Below are positions 35,502 to 44,021 of a stretch of DNA of 64,000 nt, piece by piece. This DNA comes from Bacteroidota bacterium (GTDB lineage Bacteria > Bacteroidota > Bacteroidia > Chitinophagales > Chitinophagaceae), in the NCBI GenBank assembly GCA_023386235.1, contig JAEWKC010000009.1, positions 1 through 64,000 on the forward strand. Reading direction: 5' to 3'. Under the pieces are notes generated by a model. The model saw only the letters and a list, made by a program, of their open reading frames with translations. It did no database searches and was not told where the DNA came from. Every line of letters starts with the position of its first letter. The first letter of the stretch is position 1. Position numbers and translations under genes: made by a program.

Positions 35502-36482
35502 ATGCGTAATTATTTTTTATTTTTCATTTCGCTGTTTTTCATTGGTTGTTCTGTATCTAAACCAATAGCTAAGCAAAAGTCGGGCAATCCTTTGTTTCCC
35601 GGTTGGTATGCCGATCCTGAGGCTTTAATTTTCAACAATCAATATTGGATATATCCTACCTACTCTGCGCGCTACGAAGACCAGATTTTCTTCGATGCAT
35701 TTTCTTCCCGCGACCTAGTAACCTGGCAAAAGCACAGCCGTATATTGGATACCGCTGCCGTAAAATGGGCTAAGCGTGCCATGTGGGCTCCCAGTGTAAT
35801 TGAAAAGAAAGGCAAATACTATTTTTTCTTTGCAGCGAATGATATTCAAAGCAATGCAGAGCACGGAGGCATTGGCGTGGCAGTAGCGGAAAAGCCGCAG
35901 GGCCCTTACAAAGATCACCTGGGCAAGCCCTTAATTGATAGTTTTATCAATGGCGCGCAACCCATAGACCAGTTTGTTTTTAAAGATAAGGACGGTACGC
36001 ATTACATTATTTACGGCGGTTGGAGGCATTGCAACATCGCGAAGCTAAACGATGATTTTTCAGGATTTTTACCTTTTAACGATGGTAGTTATTTTAAAGA
36101 AATTACTCCCGATCAATATGTGGAAGGCCCGGTAATGTTTATACGAAACAATAAATATTATTTTATGTGGTCGGAAGGTGGATGGACAGGTCCCGATTAT
36201 AAAGTGGCTTACGCAATTGCCGATTCGCCGCTTGGTCCGTTTAAAAGAATAGGAACCATATTGCAACAGGATGATACTATTGCCAACGGAGCGGGTCATC
36301 ATTCGGTAATAAAAGTGCCTAAAAAAGACGAGTGGTATATTGTGTACCATCGCAGGCCACTCGCAGAAAAAAGCGGAAACGCAAGAGCCACCTGCATTGA
36401 AAGAATGTATTTCGATTCCAACGGCATGATCAAGCCCGTGGTAATGACGAATGAAGGCGTAGCCGCCAATCCGTTGAGATAA
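35502..36482 (+). CDS. GH43-family lipoprotein, arabinosidase/xylosidase-like
   Basis: 326 residues. A lipoprotein signal ends FFIGC (Cys16). A five-bladed propeller follows with the GH43 catalytic base in WYADPEALIFNNQYWIYPT (Asp38), the MWAPSVIEKKGKYYFFFA blade, the modulating Asp in PIDQFVFKDKDG, and the acid Glu in YVEGPVMFIRNN. GH43 enzymes remove arabinose or xylose from plant polysaccharides; the exact linkage is not predictable. It probably sits on the outer or inner membrane surface. No SusCD pair is nearby. Confidence 0.93.
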   Translation: MRNYFLFFISLFFIGCSVSKPIAKQKSGNPLFPGWYADPEALIFNNQYWIYPTYSARYEDQIFFDAFSSRDLVTWQKHSRILDTAAVKWAKRAMWAPSVIEKKGKYYFFFAANDIQSNAEHGGIGVAVAEKPQGPYKDHLGKPLIDSFINGAQPIDQFVFKDKDGTHYIIYGGWRHCNIAKLNDDFSGFLPFNDGSYFKEITPDQYVEGPVMFIRNNKYYFMWSEGGWTGPDYKVAYAIADSPLGPFKRIGTILQQDDTIANGAGHHSVIKVPKKDEWYIVYHRRPLAEKSGNARATCIERMYFDSNGMIKPVVMTNEGVAANPLR

Positions 36483-36521
36483 TATCAAAATAATCAGTTG
36501 CGGCACTGTTATTTTATACGA

Positions 36522-36558
36522 TTGATTGCATGTATCAACACAAAATCATTTATTTTTG
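36522..36558 (+). promoter_or_regulatory. Candidate promoter of fabG
   Basis: TATTTTTG (36551-36558) matches the -7 consensus and lies 20 bases before the fabG ATG. TTG-containing sequence (36522-36529) about 21 bases upstream could be the -33 element. Confidence 0.5.
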
Positions 36559-36578
36559 AGCAAATAAAACAAAACAAT

Positions 36579-37334
36579 ATGACTCTTTTAAAAGATAAGG
36601 TGGCTATCGTTACCGGAGCGGCACGTGGCATTGGTGAAGCAATAGTATTGAAGTTTGCCGAGCAGGGCGCCAATGTAGCATTTACCTATGTAAGTGACAG
36701 TAGCAAAGAAAAAGCGGAAGCCATAGAAAAAAAAGGAGAAGCCTTGGGTGTAAAAATAAAATCTTACCAAAGCAACGCCGCAGATTTTGCCGCCGCGGAA
36801 TCCTTTGTAAACGAGGTGCTGCAAGAGTTTGGCAAAATTGATATTTGTGTAAACAATGCGGGAATCAGCAAAGACAATCTTTTAATGCGTATGAGCACCG
36901 AACAGTGGAATGATGTAATCAATACCAACCTTACCGGTGTGTTTAACATAACCAAGCAGGTTATTCGTCCTATGATGAAAGCGAAGTCGGGCAGCATCAT
37001 CAATATGAGCTCTATTATAGGCATCATAGGCAATGCCGGGCAGGCAAGCTACGCGGCTTCCAAAGCGGGCATCATCGGCTTTACAAAGTCTGTAGCCAAA
37101 GAGCTGGGCAGTAGAAATATTCGCTGCAACGCAATAGCGCCGGGCTTTGTAGAAACAGATATGACTCATTACCTTAAAGAAGGAAATGCCGGCGAAGATT
37201 ATATGAAAAACATACCATTGGGCAGGTTCGGCCAGGCGGAAGACATAGCCAATGCCGCTTTGTATCTTGCTTCAGACATGGGCGCGTATGTAACCGGGCA
37301 GGTAATCAGCGTTTGCGGAGGCTTAAATATTTAG
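36579..37334 (+). CDS. fabG: 3-oxoacyl-ACP reductase
   Basis: NADPH-dependent reduction of 3-oxoacyl-ACP in fatty acid elongation. 251 residues, a classical short-chain dehydrogenase. The cofactor motif is TGAARGIGEAI, NNAG lies in DICVNNAGISKDNLLMRM, the catalytic Ser is in INMSSIIG, and Tyr/Lys are in YAASKAG. The C-terminus GQVISVCGGLNI is typical of FabG. The ATG at 36579 follows a good promoter box; the frame extends upstream but that part does not look coding. The carbonic anhydrase gene starts 1 base after it. Confidence 0.95.
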   Translation: MTLLKDKVAIVTGAARGIGEAIVLKFAEQGANVAFTYVSDSSKEKAEAIEKKGEALGVKIKSYQSNAADFAAAESFVNEVLQEFGKIDICVNNAGISKDNLLMRMSTEQWNDVINTNLTGVFNITKQVIRPMMKAKSGSIINMSSIIGIIGNAGQASYAASKAGIIGFTKSVAKELGSRNIRCNAIAPGFVETDMTHYLKEGNAGEDYMKNIPLGRFGQAEDIANAALYLASDMGAYVTGQVISVCGGLNI

Positions 37335-37335
37335 T

Positions 37336-37971
37336 ATGACAGATATAGAAAAGATACTGCAAGCCAACAAAAACTGGGCAGATAAAGTAAACGAAGAAAC
37401 ACCTCATTTTTTTTCGGATCTGGCAAAATTACAAACTCCTAAATTCTTATGGATAGGCTGCAGCGACAGCCGTGTACCCGCCGACCAGATTACCAACACC
37501 AAGCCGGGAGAAATATTTGTGCATCGCAATATTGCCAACCTGGTCATTCATACCGATGTTAATTTATTGAGTGTGCTGGATTACGCGGTAAGAACCTTGA
37601 AGGTAGAACATGTAATTGTTTGCGGCCACTACGGTTGCGGAGGTATTAACGCCGCAATGTCTAATCATAATTTTGATATTGTATTAAACATGTGGTTGCG
37701 CAATATTAAAGATGTATACAAGTTATATAGCGATGAACTGGACAATATTAAAGATATGGAAAAACGCTCTGACAGGTTAGTGGAAGTGAACGTAATAGAA
37801 CAGGTAAAGCATCTGGCAAAAACATCCATTATACAAAGAGCATGGAAGCATCATAAAATGCCGCAACTGCATGGTTGGGTATATGGTTTGCAAAACGGGT
37901 TGATCAACCCTATTTATCACATGGATTTTCATTCAGAAGTTGATGAGCTATACGTATATAAGGATTTGTAA
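37336..37971 (+). CDS. can: Beta-class carbonic anhydrase
   Basis: Interconverts CO2 and bicarbonate; bicarbonate feeds carboxylases such as acetyl-CoA carboxylase. 211 residues. Zinc ligands are Cys42 in GCSDSRVPADQI, His98 and Cys101 in CGHYGCGGI; the Asp44-Arg46 pair is present. It is directly downstream of fabG (1 base apart), so the two are probably co-transcribed, linking bicarbonate supply with fatty acid synthesis. Confidence 0.97.
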   Translation: MTDIEKILQANKNWADKVNEETPHFFSDLAKLQTPKFLWIGCSDSRVPADQITNTKPGEIFVHRNIANLVIHTDVNLLSVLDYAVRTLKVEHVIVCGHYGCGGINAAMSNHNFDIVLNMWLRNIKDVYKLYSDELDNIKDMEKRSDRLVEVNVIEQVKHLAKTSIIQRAWKHHKMPQLHGWVYGLQNGLINPIYHMDFHSEVDELYVYKDL

Positions 37972-38019
37972 GAGCGATGGATACGGGATACTGGAAGAAC
38001 GAACCGAAGTTTAGCACAT

Positions 38020-38069
38020 CCCGCGCTGACGGGGGCAGGGGGTGGATGAGAAGTTCGAAGTTCGAAATA
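38020..38069. repeat. GC-rich intergenic element with tandem TTCGAA
   Basis: CCCGCGCTGACGGGGGCAGG (38020-38039) and the following GGGTGGA are far more GC-rich than the surroundings. The end carries AGTTCGAAGTTCGAA, two overlapping TTCGAA palindromes. It lies between the carbonic anhydrase and DUF4105 genes and resembles short dispersed repeats of related genomes. Only one copy is in this window. Confidence 0.35.
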
Positions 38070-38134
38070 ATACTTTGTGTTTCTTGCGTTTGTTTTTTTG
38101 CGGCGAATGTGAAAATAAAAATGAACATTAATCA

Positions 38135-39286
38135 ATGAAGAAATTTTTCTTTTTCTTTTTTCTTTTTTCTATCACTGCCGGTTATGCGCAGCCTGATACT
38201 TCAGCCATAAAGATCAGTCTGCTTACCTGCGCGCCGGGCGAAGAGCTGTATTCTACATTTGGTCATACTGCTGTGCGTGTTACTGACAGCATGAATCACA
38301 CCGACTATGTTTTTAATTATGGCTTGTTCGATTTTAATGAGCCTAATTTCTATTTGAAATTTGTAAGAGGCCAGTTAGATTACATGTTGGGTATACAAAC
38401 CTTCAACGAGTTCTTATACGAATATCAGCTCACTAGAAGAAGTGTGTGGGAGCAGGATATACATTTAACATGGCAGCAAAAACAAAGTATACTTTCTTTT
38501 TTGTACAATAACCTGAAGGAGGAAAACCGCTATTATAAATACGATTTTATTTATGATAACTGCGCCACCAGGGCCCGCGATGTTTTTTTAGATGTATTGC
38601 CGGGATACAAAATAGAAAAGGATTACATTCAGGAAAATACAACCGCGAGAAATTTATTTCATTATTATCTTGATAACGGTAAAAATCAGGCATGGTCAAA
38701 GCTGGGTATAGATATACTTTTAGGCAGCGGTATAGATACAGCCATGAACAAATTTTCCGGCATGTTTCTTCCGGAATTTTTAATGAACGCCTTTGATGTG
38801 GCTACCCGCAACGGCTCGCCAATAGTAACGGCTAAGAGAACCATAGTGCATGGAGATGATGTAAAACAGTCTAACTACTATGTGCCTTTTGTGGTCATGC
38901 TTATTTTTTCGTTGAGCTTGTTTGCCTTGTATTATTTTAAGAGAAAAAATGATTTTCTTGTAAATGTTTTAGACAGCGCATTACTGTTTATAACCGGCGC
39001 GCTGGGTTGCCTGTTGTTGTTCATGTGGTTTTTTACCGATCATGAAAGTTGCAATAACAATTATAATTTACTTTGGGCGGTGCCATTCAATATTATCGCA
39101 GCATTTATGCCTAATAGGAAAAAAGGCGTTTTAAAATTCTATTGGCTGCTTGTTTTGCTCATTAATGCACTGCTGTTGGTAAGCTGGTTTTTTCTTCCGC
39201 AGCAGCTGAACTTTGCTCTACTTCCTTTTGTAATGCTGATGATATACAGGTACGCACAGTTGTATTTTGCCGAGAGAAAAAGCTAA
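38135..39286 (+). CDS. DUF4105 (Lnb N-terminal-like) membrane protein
   Basis: 383 residues. The N-terminal signal is a run of phenylalanines followed by SITAGYAQP. The extracytoplasmic domain (about 20-250) has family features: LLTCAPGEELYSTFGHTAVRV, VFNYGLFDFNEPNFYLKFVRG, and IYDNCATRARDVFLDVLP with a Cys that could be catalytic. The C-terminal third has four or five helices. The domain is related to the periplasmic part of lysophospholipid acyltransferase-type Lnb proteins and to NlpC/P60-like folds; the activity is not established. Confidence 0.9.
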   Translation: MKKFFFFFFLFSITAGYAQPDTSAIKISLLTCAPGEELYSTFGHTAVRVTDSMNHTDYVFNYGLFDFNEPNFYLKFVRGQLDYMLGIQTFNEFLYEYQLTRRSVWEQDIHLTWQQKQSILSFLYNNLKEENRYYKYDFIYDNCATRARDVFLDVLPGYKIEKDYIQENTTARNLFHYYLDNGKNQAWSKLGIDILLGSGIDTAMNKFSGMFLPEFLMNAFDVATRNGSPIVTAKRTIVHGDDVKQSNYYVPFVVMLIFSLSLFALYYFKRKNDFLVNVLDSALLFITGALGCLLLFMWFFTDHESCNNNYNLLWAVPFNIIAAFMPNRKKGVLKFYWLLVLLINALLLVSWFFLPQQLNFALLPFVMLMIYRYAQLYFAERKS

Positions 39287-39295
39287 AGGAAGACG

Positions 39296-40718
39296 TTACA
39301 AATTTTCTTCTATCAGTTTTTTTAGTTCCGGATCGCTGGGACGGGGCGCATCTGCAGAGATGATGTTGCCATCTTTACCAATAAGGATGTATTGAGGATG
39401 GTTCTTTTTATATACTTTCTGATCTTTGCCGGATACTGTGTGCCTGCCAGGGCAAAGCTGGCAGTACTTTGAAAATTCAGCTCCTTGCTATTTATACGCC
39501 AGGCATCTTTGTTCTTGTCAATAGAGAGATAAATTATGGTAAAAACTTTTTCATCAAAATTGTTTTTTAGTTTTTTACCATGCGGAAATTCTTCTATGCA
39601 GGGTGCACACCAGGTTGCCCATAAATCTATCAATATTACTTTTCCTTTATTTTTTCCCAGAATGTTTTCTAAAGTATAAGCTTTATAGTCAACATCAACT
39701 AGATTTTCTGCTTTATTTTTCTCTGTTTTGTTTTTTTCTTCTATTGCAGATTTTATAAATGCCTTGTATCGTTTGTTGTTAATGTTTTTAAAGAAGTTAT
39801 TCCTGATTGTGTTGGTTAATGCTTTGTCTTCAGCCACTGTACGTTGCATTAAATCGGTTAGCAGGTATTCTTTTGAAAGACCTGTATAACATTTATCAAT
39901 TAAACGGTATTCTTCCTGGTAAGCACTTTCTGTTTTTATGGGTGAAGGCAGGTTGTTTAACTGCCTCAGCGCTACTTGCAGGCCATATAATTGTATATGA
40001 TAAAAATTATCTTTTCTTTGATTGTAAATGCTGTCAATAAAATTTATTCTTTGCGCAAGGTTTTCTGTTTTTTGTTCTCTGCTTTTGTTTCCCACATTGT
40101 TAGCTGCATGCATTTTAATGACAGAGGAATAATATATGTAATCATACATTTCCTTCTTCTGTTCTTTAGATATAGTATATTGATTGCTTATTGAATCCTA
40201 TGAAGATAGATTTAAGGCTTGCAGAATTTCTAACCTGGGCTCTAGGCTTTGTTCAAAAAAATTTTGGTATTCAGCCGCACTCATAGCCTGTATAATATCG
40301 AAAGAGTCAACAGAATAAGTTTTAGCAAATAATAGTTCATTATTCACCTTCATGATACTGTCAAGCAAATTAGAAGCTTTTATGTCCGTATTTCTTTTTT
40401 GATTATTGCTTATGTGGTAATTGATTTTTCCATTTTTATTTTACTTACCTGTACAACATCGCCGGGATAGAATTTGTTGATGTACGAAAAAATTCCTTGA
40501 TTAATATATATCGGACCTTTTTCGTTCAGGGTTATGTTTTGAGCAGGATAGAAATACAAGCTTTTTGTTCTTAAAAAATCGTTATCATTATATACTAAAA
40601 CTGCATGGTCTTCTTCTGCAAACATAGATGCATCAGCAGATAGAATAATTGGTCTGATAGTATTACAAGCATACAAAACTATAGTGAGTGTTAACAATGG
40701 AATGAATAGTTTTTTCAT
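39296..40718 (-). pseudogene. Broken TlpA-type thioredoxin lipoprotein gene
   Basis: Three minus-strand pieces in two different frames add up to one lipoprotein-thioredoxin gene. Piece 1 (40718 to about 40433) has a lipobox (VLYAC) and a DUF4369-like start. A one-base deletion in the A5 run at 40433-40437 would explain the shift to piece 2, which continues GKINYHISNNQKRNTDIKAS to ALNLSS. An in-frame TAG at 40198-40200 interrupts it. Piece 3 carries the thioredoxin motif LIDLWATWCAPCIEEFPHG. A further shift near 39420-39450 leaves the true C-terminus, ILIGKDGNIISADAPRPSDP to EENL, in another frame ending at 39296. It is either a real pseudogene or three sequencing errors clustered in one gene. 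Confidence 0.75.
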
Positions 40719-40775
40719 AAATTTGTTTTGTATAGAAGCTTTCTCGATCTTTTGAAACAGCTTCTATTTTTCAGG

Positions 40776-40845
40776 TTAAAATATAGCAGTCCAATAACAT
40801 TTCTTTTCTCTACATCTGCCCGTGTCGACCCATTTTTGCTGATCA
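40776..40845 (-). other. Possible frameshifted core region after the double-glycine motif
   Basis: Directly after the GG of the upstream small protein, the next frame is open to a TAA at 40776 and would encode DQQKWVDTGRCREKKCYW plus a short tail with two cysteines. Joining it to GGPS needs loss of a single C in TTCC. It could be the core of a ribosomal peptide precursor, or chance. Confidence 0.2.
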
Positions 40846-41139
40846 GGAAGGTCCTCCCACAATTTTCTTCAACTGCTCTCTTGTGAGTATTTCTGCATGA
40901 GACATATTCGCCAGATTAAGTTTTATTTTACTGTCTTTTTCATTTCCGTAGTAATAAGTTTGCTGTATGCGGTTGTAATGAATGTCATAACCAAGCGACT
41001 TCATATCTTGCAGCACATTGAGCATACCTCTTTTGCTTAGTCTGTTTTTGGCAGCGAACGTCTGCAAATTGTCGGTAGCTTTTCTTCGAATGAGAAAATC
41101 GTTAAACGCCAGTCTCCTGAAGTGTCTGAGTAGCGACAT
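40843..41139 (-). CDS. Small HTH protein ending in a double-glycine leader-like motif
   Basis: 98 residues. Residues about 10-65 look like a Bacteroidota winged-helix domain: AFNDFLIRRKATDNLQTFAAK, LSKRGMLNVLQDMKSLGYDIHY and a basic/aromatic wing IQQTYYYGNE. The last 18 residues, SHAEILTREQLKKIVGGPS, look like a double-glycine leader of Bacteroidota bacteriocin/RiPP precursors (LTREQLKxIxGG), but only Pro-Ser follows GG before a TGA. It lies 124 bases upstream of the broken TlpA gene on the same strand. It could be a regulator, a fused leader, or a precursor truncated by a frameshift. Confidence 0.65.
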   Translation of the reverse strand: MSLLRHFRRLAFNDFLIRRKATDNLQTFAAKNRLSKRGMLNVLQDMKSLGYDIHYNRIQQTYYYGNEKDSKIKLNLANMSHAEILTREQLKKIVGGPS

Positions 41140-41296
41140 AGGTTATTCATTTTTCTTATCCGAAATTATACTAATATTTTAGATAAAAAATATTTTCATC
41201 CAATTTTTATTAAAAAAATATTTTCCTCACTATGCGATATTTCCATATTTTGCTCCTGCACCGTAAGAAGATTTTACAAAATAAATGAACTATCTT

Positions 41297-41304
41297 TATT
41301 TTTG
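41297..41304 (+). promoter_or_regulatory. Candidate -7 promoter element for the hydrolase/two-component operon
   Basis: TATTTTTG matches TAnnTTTG, 38 bases before the alpha/beta hydrolase start. Confidence 0.45.
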
Positions 41305-41342
41305 TATTCGTCATTTTTTACTTCATTCAAAACTCATTTATT

Positions 41343-42134
41343 ATGACTGCAACGTTTAAAGGCAAAAATATTTATTATAGCAAACAGGGCAGTGGTGCAA
41401 AAACAATTGTGTTGGTGCATGGCTATCCGCAAAACGGCATCGTGTTTGACAAGCAGGTTGCCTTTCTACAACAGCATTTTACCGTATTGGTGCCCGATCT
41501 GCCAGGTGCCGGGCAATCGGAGTACAACGAAGCGCTTACAACCATAGATGATTTTGCCGATGCGGTAAATGCGGTGATAGAAAAAGAAAACATCAACGAG
41601 TGCTACTTGTTCGGGCATTCCATGGGAGGCTACATTACGCTGGCTTTCGCCGAAAAGTATCCTGACAAACTGAAAGGCTTCGGGCTTATTCATTCGCACG
41701 CGCTGGCAGACGATGAAGAAAAAATTGAAGGCAGAAAGAAAACAATTCAATCCCTGAAACAATATGGCAGCGAGCCTTTCGTGAAAACAATGGTGCCCGG
41801 TTTGTTTACCGAAGCAAATCAAACAAAACTAAAAACTGAAATTGATACGCTGATTGATCATTTTAAAACCATAACAAAGGAAGCGGTAATACGATTTACC
41901 GAAATCATGATTAGCAGACCCGACAGAACCGGGGTACTCAAAAACGCGCATGTACCTGTATTGTTTATTTTGGGCGAAGAAGACAATTCCGCTAAATTGG
42001 ATGTTGTATTGCCGCAAACACACCTGGCCGATGAAACGTTTATAAAAATATTTTCTGATGTAGCGCACATGGGCATGATAGAAGAGCCTGACGGCGTAAA
42101 TGAAACAATACTTGATTTTGTTGGCGATGATTAA
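41343..42134 (+). CDS. Alpha/beta hydrolase
   Basis: 263 residues. Standard fold: an early oxyanion HGYPQNG, the nucleophile elbow GHSMGGYIT (Ser near residue 94), an acid in LFILGEEDNSAK and a final His in SDVAHMGMIEEPD. It has no signal peptide. The substrate is unknown; family members include esterases and haloperoxidase-like enzymes. Its stop overlaps the start of the histidine kinase by 8 bases, so it is co-transcribed with the two-component genes. Confidence 0.93.
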   Translation: MTATFKGKNIYYSKQGSGAKTIVLVHGYPQNGIVFDKQVAFLQQHFTVLVPDLPGAGQSEYNEALTTIDDFADAVNAVIEKENINECYLFGHSMGGYITLAFAEKYPDKLKGFGLIHSHALADDEEKIEGRKKTIQSLKQYGSEPFVKTMVPGLFTEANQTKLKTEIDTLIDHFKTITKEAVIRFTEIMISRPDRTGVLKNAHVPVLFILGEEDNSAKLDVVLPQTHLADETFIKIFSDVAHMGMIEEPDGVNETILDFVGDD

Positions 42135-43113
42135 TATATTTAGCAAACACCGGCTGGCATTTATTAATGTTATATTCTGGATATGGCTGTTATACATAGT
42201 GGCGGCTTTGGTGTGGTGGTTTATATCTTTAGAAATGCAAAACGAAATGATGTTTGAGTTTCGTATGCTGGAGTTGTCTAAAGAAGACCCGCGATACGTA
42301 GAAAAAGTTTTTTTACTGGAAGACGCGAGAGGCAGAAAATCATTTCAGTACATCGGCGAAGGGGTGGTTTCATTAGGGTTGATATTGTTTGGCGCGTTTT
42401 TCCTGTATCATCATACAAGAAAACAATTCAGGTTTACACAACAGCAGCAAAATTTTATGATGGCTATTACGCACGAGCTCAAAACGCCTATCGCCGTATC
42501 GCAGCTAAACTTAGAAACGTTGCAAAAAAGAAAACTTCCTGAAGAAATGCAGCAAAAGCTCATCAATAATACCTTGCTGGAAACCTCGCGCCTTCACAGC
42601 CTTACCAATAATATTTTATTTTCGGCACAACTGGAAAGCGGCAATTACAATACGCACCGCGATGCGGTTAACATAAGCAATGTATTACTGGAAGTGATAA
42701 AGGATTTCAGAAGAAGATTTACGACCAGGGATATTATTCATTTTGTAGAGGAAAATGTTTTTGTGCATGGCGAGCAACTTTCTTTAAATCTTTTAATAAG
42801 TAATTTACTGGACAATGCCGTGAAATATTCGCCCGTGGACAGTTCCATTACCATTAATTTAAAAACATATACCGATACAATAACACTTTCTATCGCCGAT
42901 GAGGGTAACGGCATATCAGAAGAAGAAAAAAATAAAATATTCAATAAGTTCTACAGGGTAGGCCACGAATCTGTAAGAACAGCAAAAGGCACCGGCCTGG
43001 GATTGTATCTGTGTAAGAAAATTGTAAAAGACATGCATGGCAGCATCACTTTGCAGAACAATACACCTAAAGGTACCGTTTTTATCATTAACTTTCCATT
43101 GTTAAAAAAATAA
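42127..43113 (+). CDS. Sensor histidine kinase
   Basis: 328 residues from the ATG at 42127; an upstream ATG at 42100 would overlap the hydrolase by 35 bases. Two membrane helices (about 10-33 and 81-95) enclose a small periplasmic region of about 45 residues. The H-box MMAITHELKTP (His about 116), N-box LLISNLLDNAVKYSP, G1 IADEGNGIS and G2 GTGLGLYLCKKI are intact, so it should be an active kinase. It pairs with the response regulator 5 bases downstream. The signal is unknown. Confidence 0.95.
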   Translation: MINIFSKHRLAFINVIFWIWLLYIVAALVWWFISLEMQNEMMFEFRMLELSKEDPRYVEKVFLLEDARGRKSFQYIGEGVVSLGLILFGAFFLYHHTRKQFRFTQQQQNFMMAITHELKTPIAVSQLNLETLQKRKLPEEMQQKLINNTLLETSRLHSLTNNILFSAQLESGNYNTHRDAVNISNVLLEVIKDFRRRFTTRDIIHFVEENVFVHGEQLSLNLLISNLLDNAVKYSPVDSSITINLKTYTDTITLSIADEGNGISEEEKNKIFNKFYRVGHESVRTAKGTGLGLYLCKKIVKDMHGSITLQNNTPKGTVFIINFPLLKK

Positions 43114-43118
43114 TAGTT

Positions 43119-43829
43119 ATGCTTAGAGAATATAAAGCCAACGTACTACTGGTAGAAGATGAAGAAAATATGCACGAGGCGCTGAAACTGAATCTTGAAA
43201 TAGAAGGCTACTCTGTAACATCGGCCTACGATGGTATGCAGGCGCTGAAAGCCTCTCAGGGCGAGTATTTCGACCTGATAATCATGGATATCATGCTTCC
43301 TGAAATGGATGGCATAAGCGTTACCGAAAGCATTCGCCTGCAAAATGCCGAAGTGCCTATATTAATGCTAAGCGCCAAGAATAATACTTCCGATAAAGTG
43401 CTCGGGTTAAGAAAAGGGGCTGATGATTACATTACCAAACCATTTGACCTGGAAGAGCTACTGCTGCGTGTAAGCAAGCTGATAGAAAAAAATAAAAAGC
43501 TGCAGGATAAAGAATCTACTATTGGAGATGAATTTGAATTTGGAAAAAATAAAGTGAACTTCAGCGCGCAGAATGCTGTGAACTGGGAAGGTAAAAATAT
43601 TGATTTGAGCAAAAAGGAAGCCATGCTTTTAAAGCTTTTGTTTGAAAATAAAAACGACGTGGTCACCCGCGAAAAAATATTGCAGGTAGTTTGGGGTTAC
43701 AATGTTTATCCTTCTACACGCACTATTGATAATTTTATACTCAGCTTCAGAAAATATTTTGAAGAAGACAGCCGCAATCCGCGGTATTTCCATTCGGTGA
43801 GAGGAATGGGTTATAAGTTTACCGATTAG
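43119..43829 (+). CDS. OmpR-family response regulator
   Basis: 236 residues. The receiver domain has acidic residues VEDEEN, the phosphorylation site Asp57 in LIIMDIMLPEMDG, and the conserved Lys in YITKPFDLEELL. The C-terminal winged-helix (about 140-235) has LSKKEAMLLKLLFENKNDVVTREKI-type residues and the recognition region NVYPSTRTIDNFILSFRKYFE. It is the partner of the kinase gene before it. Targets are unknown. Confidence 0.96.
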   Translation: MLREYKANVLLVEDEENMHEALKLNLEIEGYSVTSAYDGMQALKASQGEYFDLIIMDIMLPEMDGISVTESIRLQNAEVPILMLSAKNNTSDKVLGLRKGADDYITKPFDLEELLLRVSKLIEKNKKLQDKESTIGDEFEFGKNKVNFSAQNAVNWEGKNIDLSKKEAMLLKLLFENKNDVVTREKILQVVWGYNVYPSTRTIDNFILSFRKYFEEDSRNPRYFHSVRGMGYKFTD

Positions 43830-43864
43830 CTTTTTTATTACCTGGTTCTTTGAAAGAGACCGGA

Positions 43865-43928
43865 CTTCTCGCTGTGCGTTAGCAATGACAGGATGAGGTA
43901 GATTTCTCGCCTTCCGCTCGAAATGACA
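43865..43928. repeat. Pair of imperfect short repeats after the response regulator gene
   Basis: Two similar units, CTTCTCGCTGTGCGTTAGCA plus ATGACA (43865-43890) and TTTCTCGCCTTCCGCTCGAA plus ATGACA (43903-43928), lie 12 bases apart. They share TTCTCGC at one end and AATGACA at the other, like dispersed intergenic palindromic repeats of Bacteroidota. Confidence 0.45.
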
Positions 43929-43969
43929 AACGCGATCTGTAACAATCACCTACTGCTTATACTTATATC

Positions 43970-44001
43970 AAAAAAGCACCCCGGTTGAAGGATGCTTTTT
44001 T
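43970..44001. terminator. Terminator between the response regulator and zinc-ribbon genes
   Basis: AAAAAAGCA (43970-43978) pairs with TGCTTTTTT (43993-44001), with CC/GG pairs extending the stem inside. The A and T runs serve both convergent genes. Confidence 0.72.
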
Positions 44002-44021
44002 ATAAATTTTTTTTCAGGAGA

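Noticed and set aside
38050..38075. GTTCGAA sequences as part of a tRNA T-arm
   Set aside because: No cloverleaf, acceptor stem or anticodon arm can be built around them.
40129..40149. ATG at 40149 as the true start of a cytoplasmic thioredoxin protein
   Set aside because: The frame upstream of this ATG continues as protein-like sequence beyond a single TAG and leads back to a lipoprotein signal, so the ATG is internal to a broken gene.
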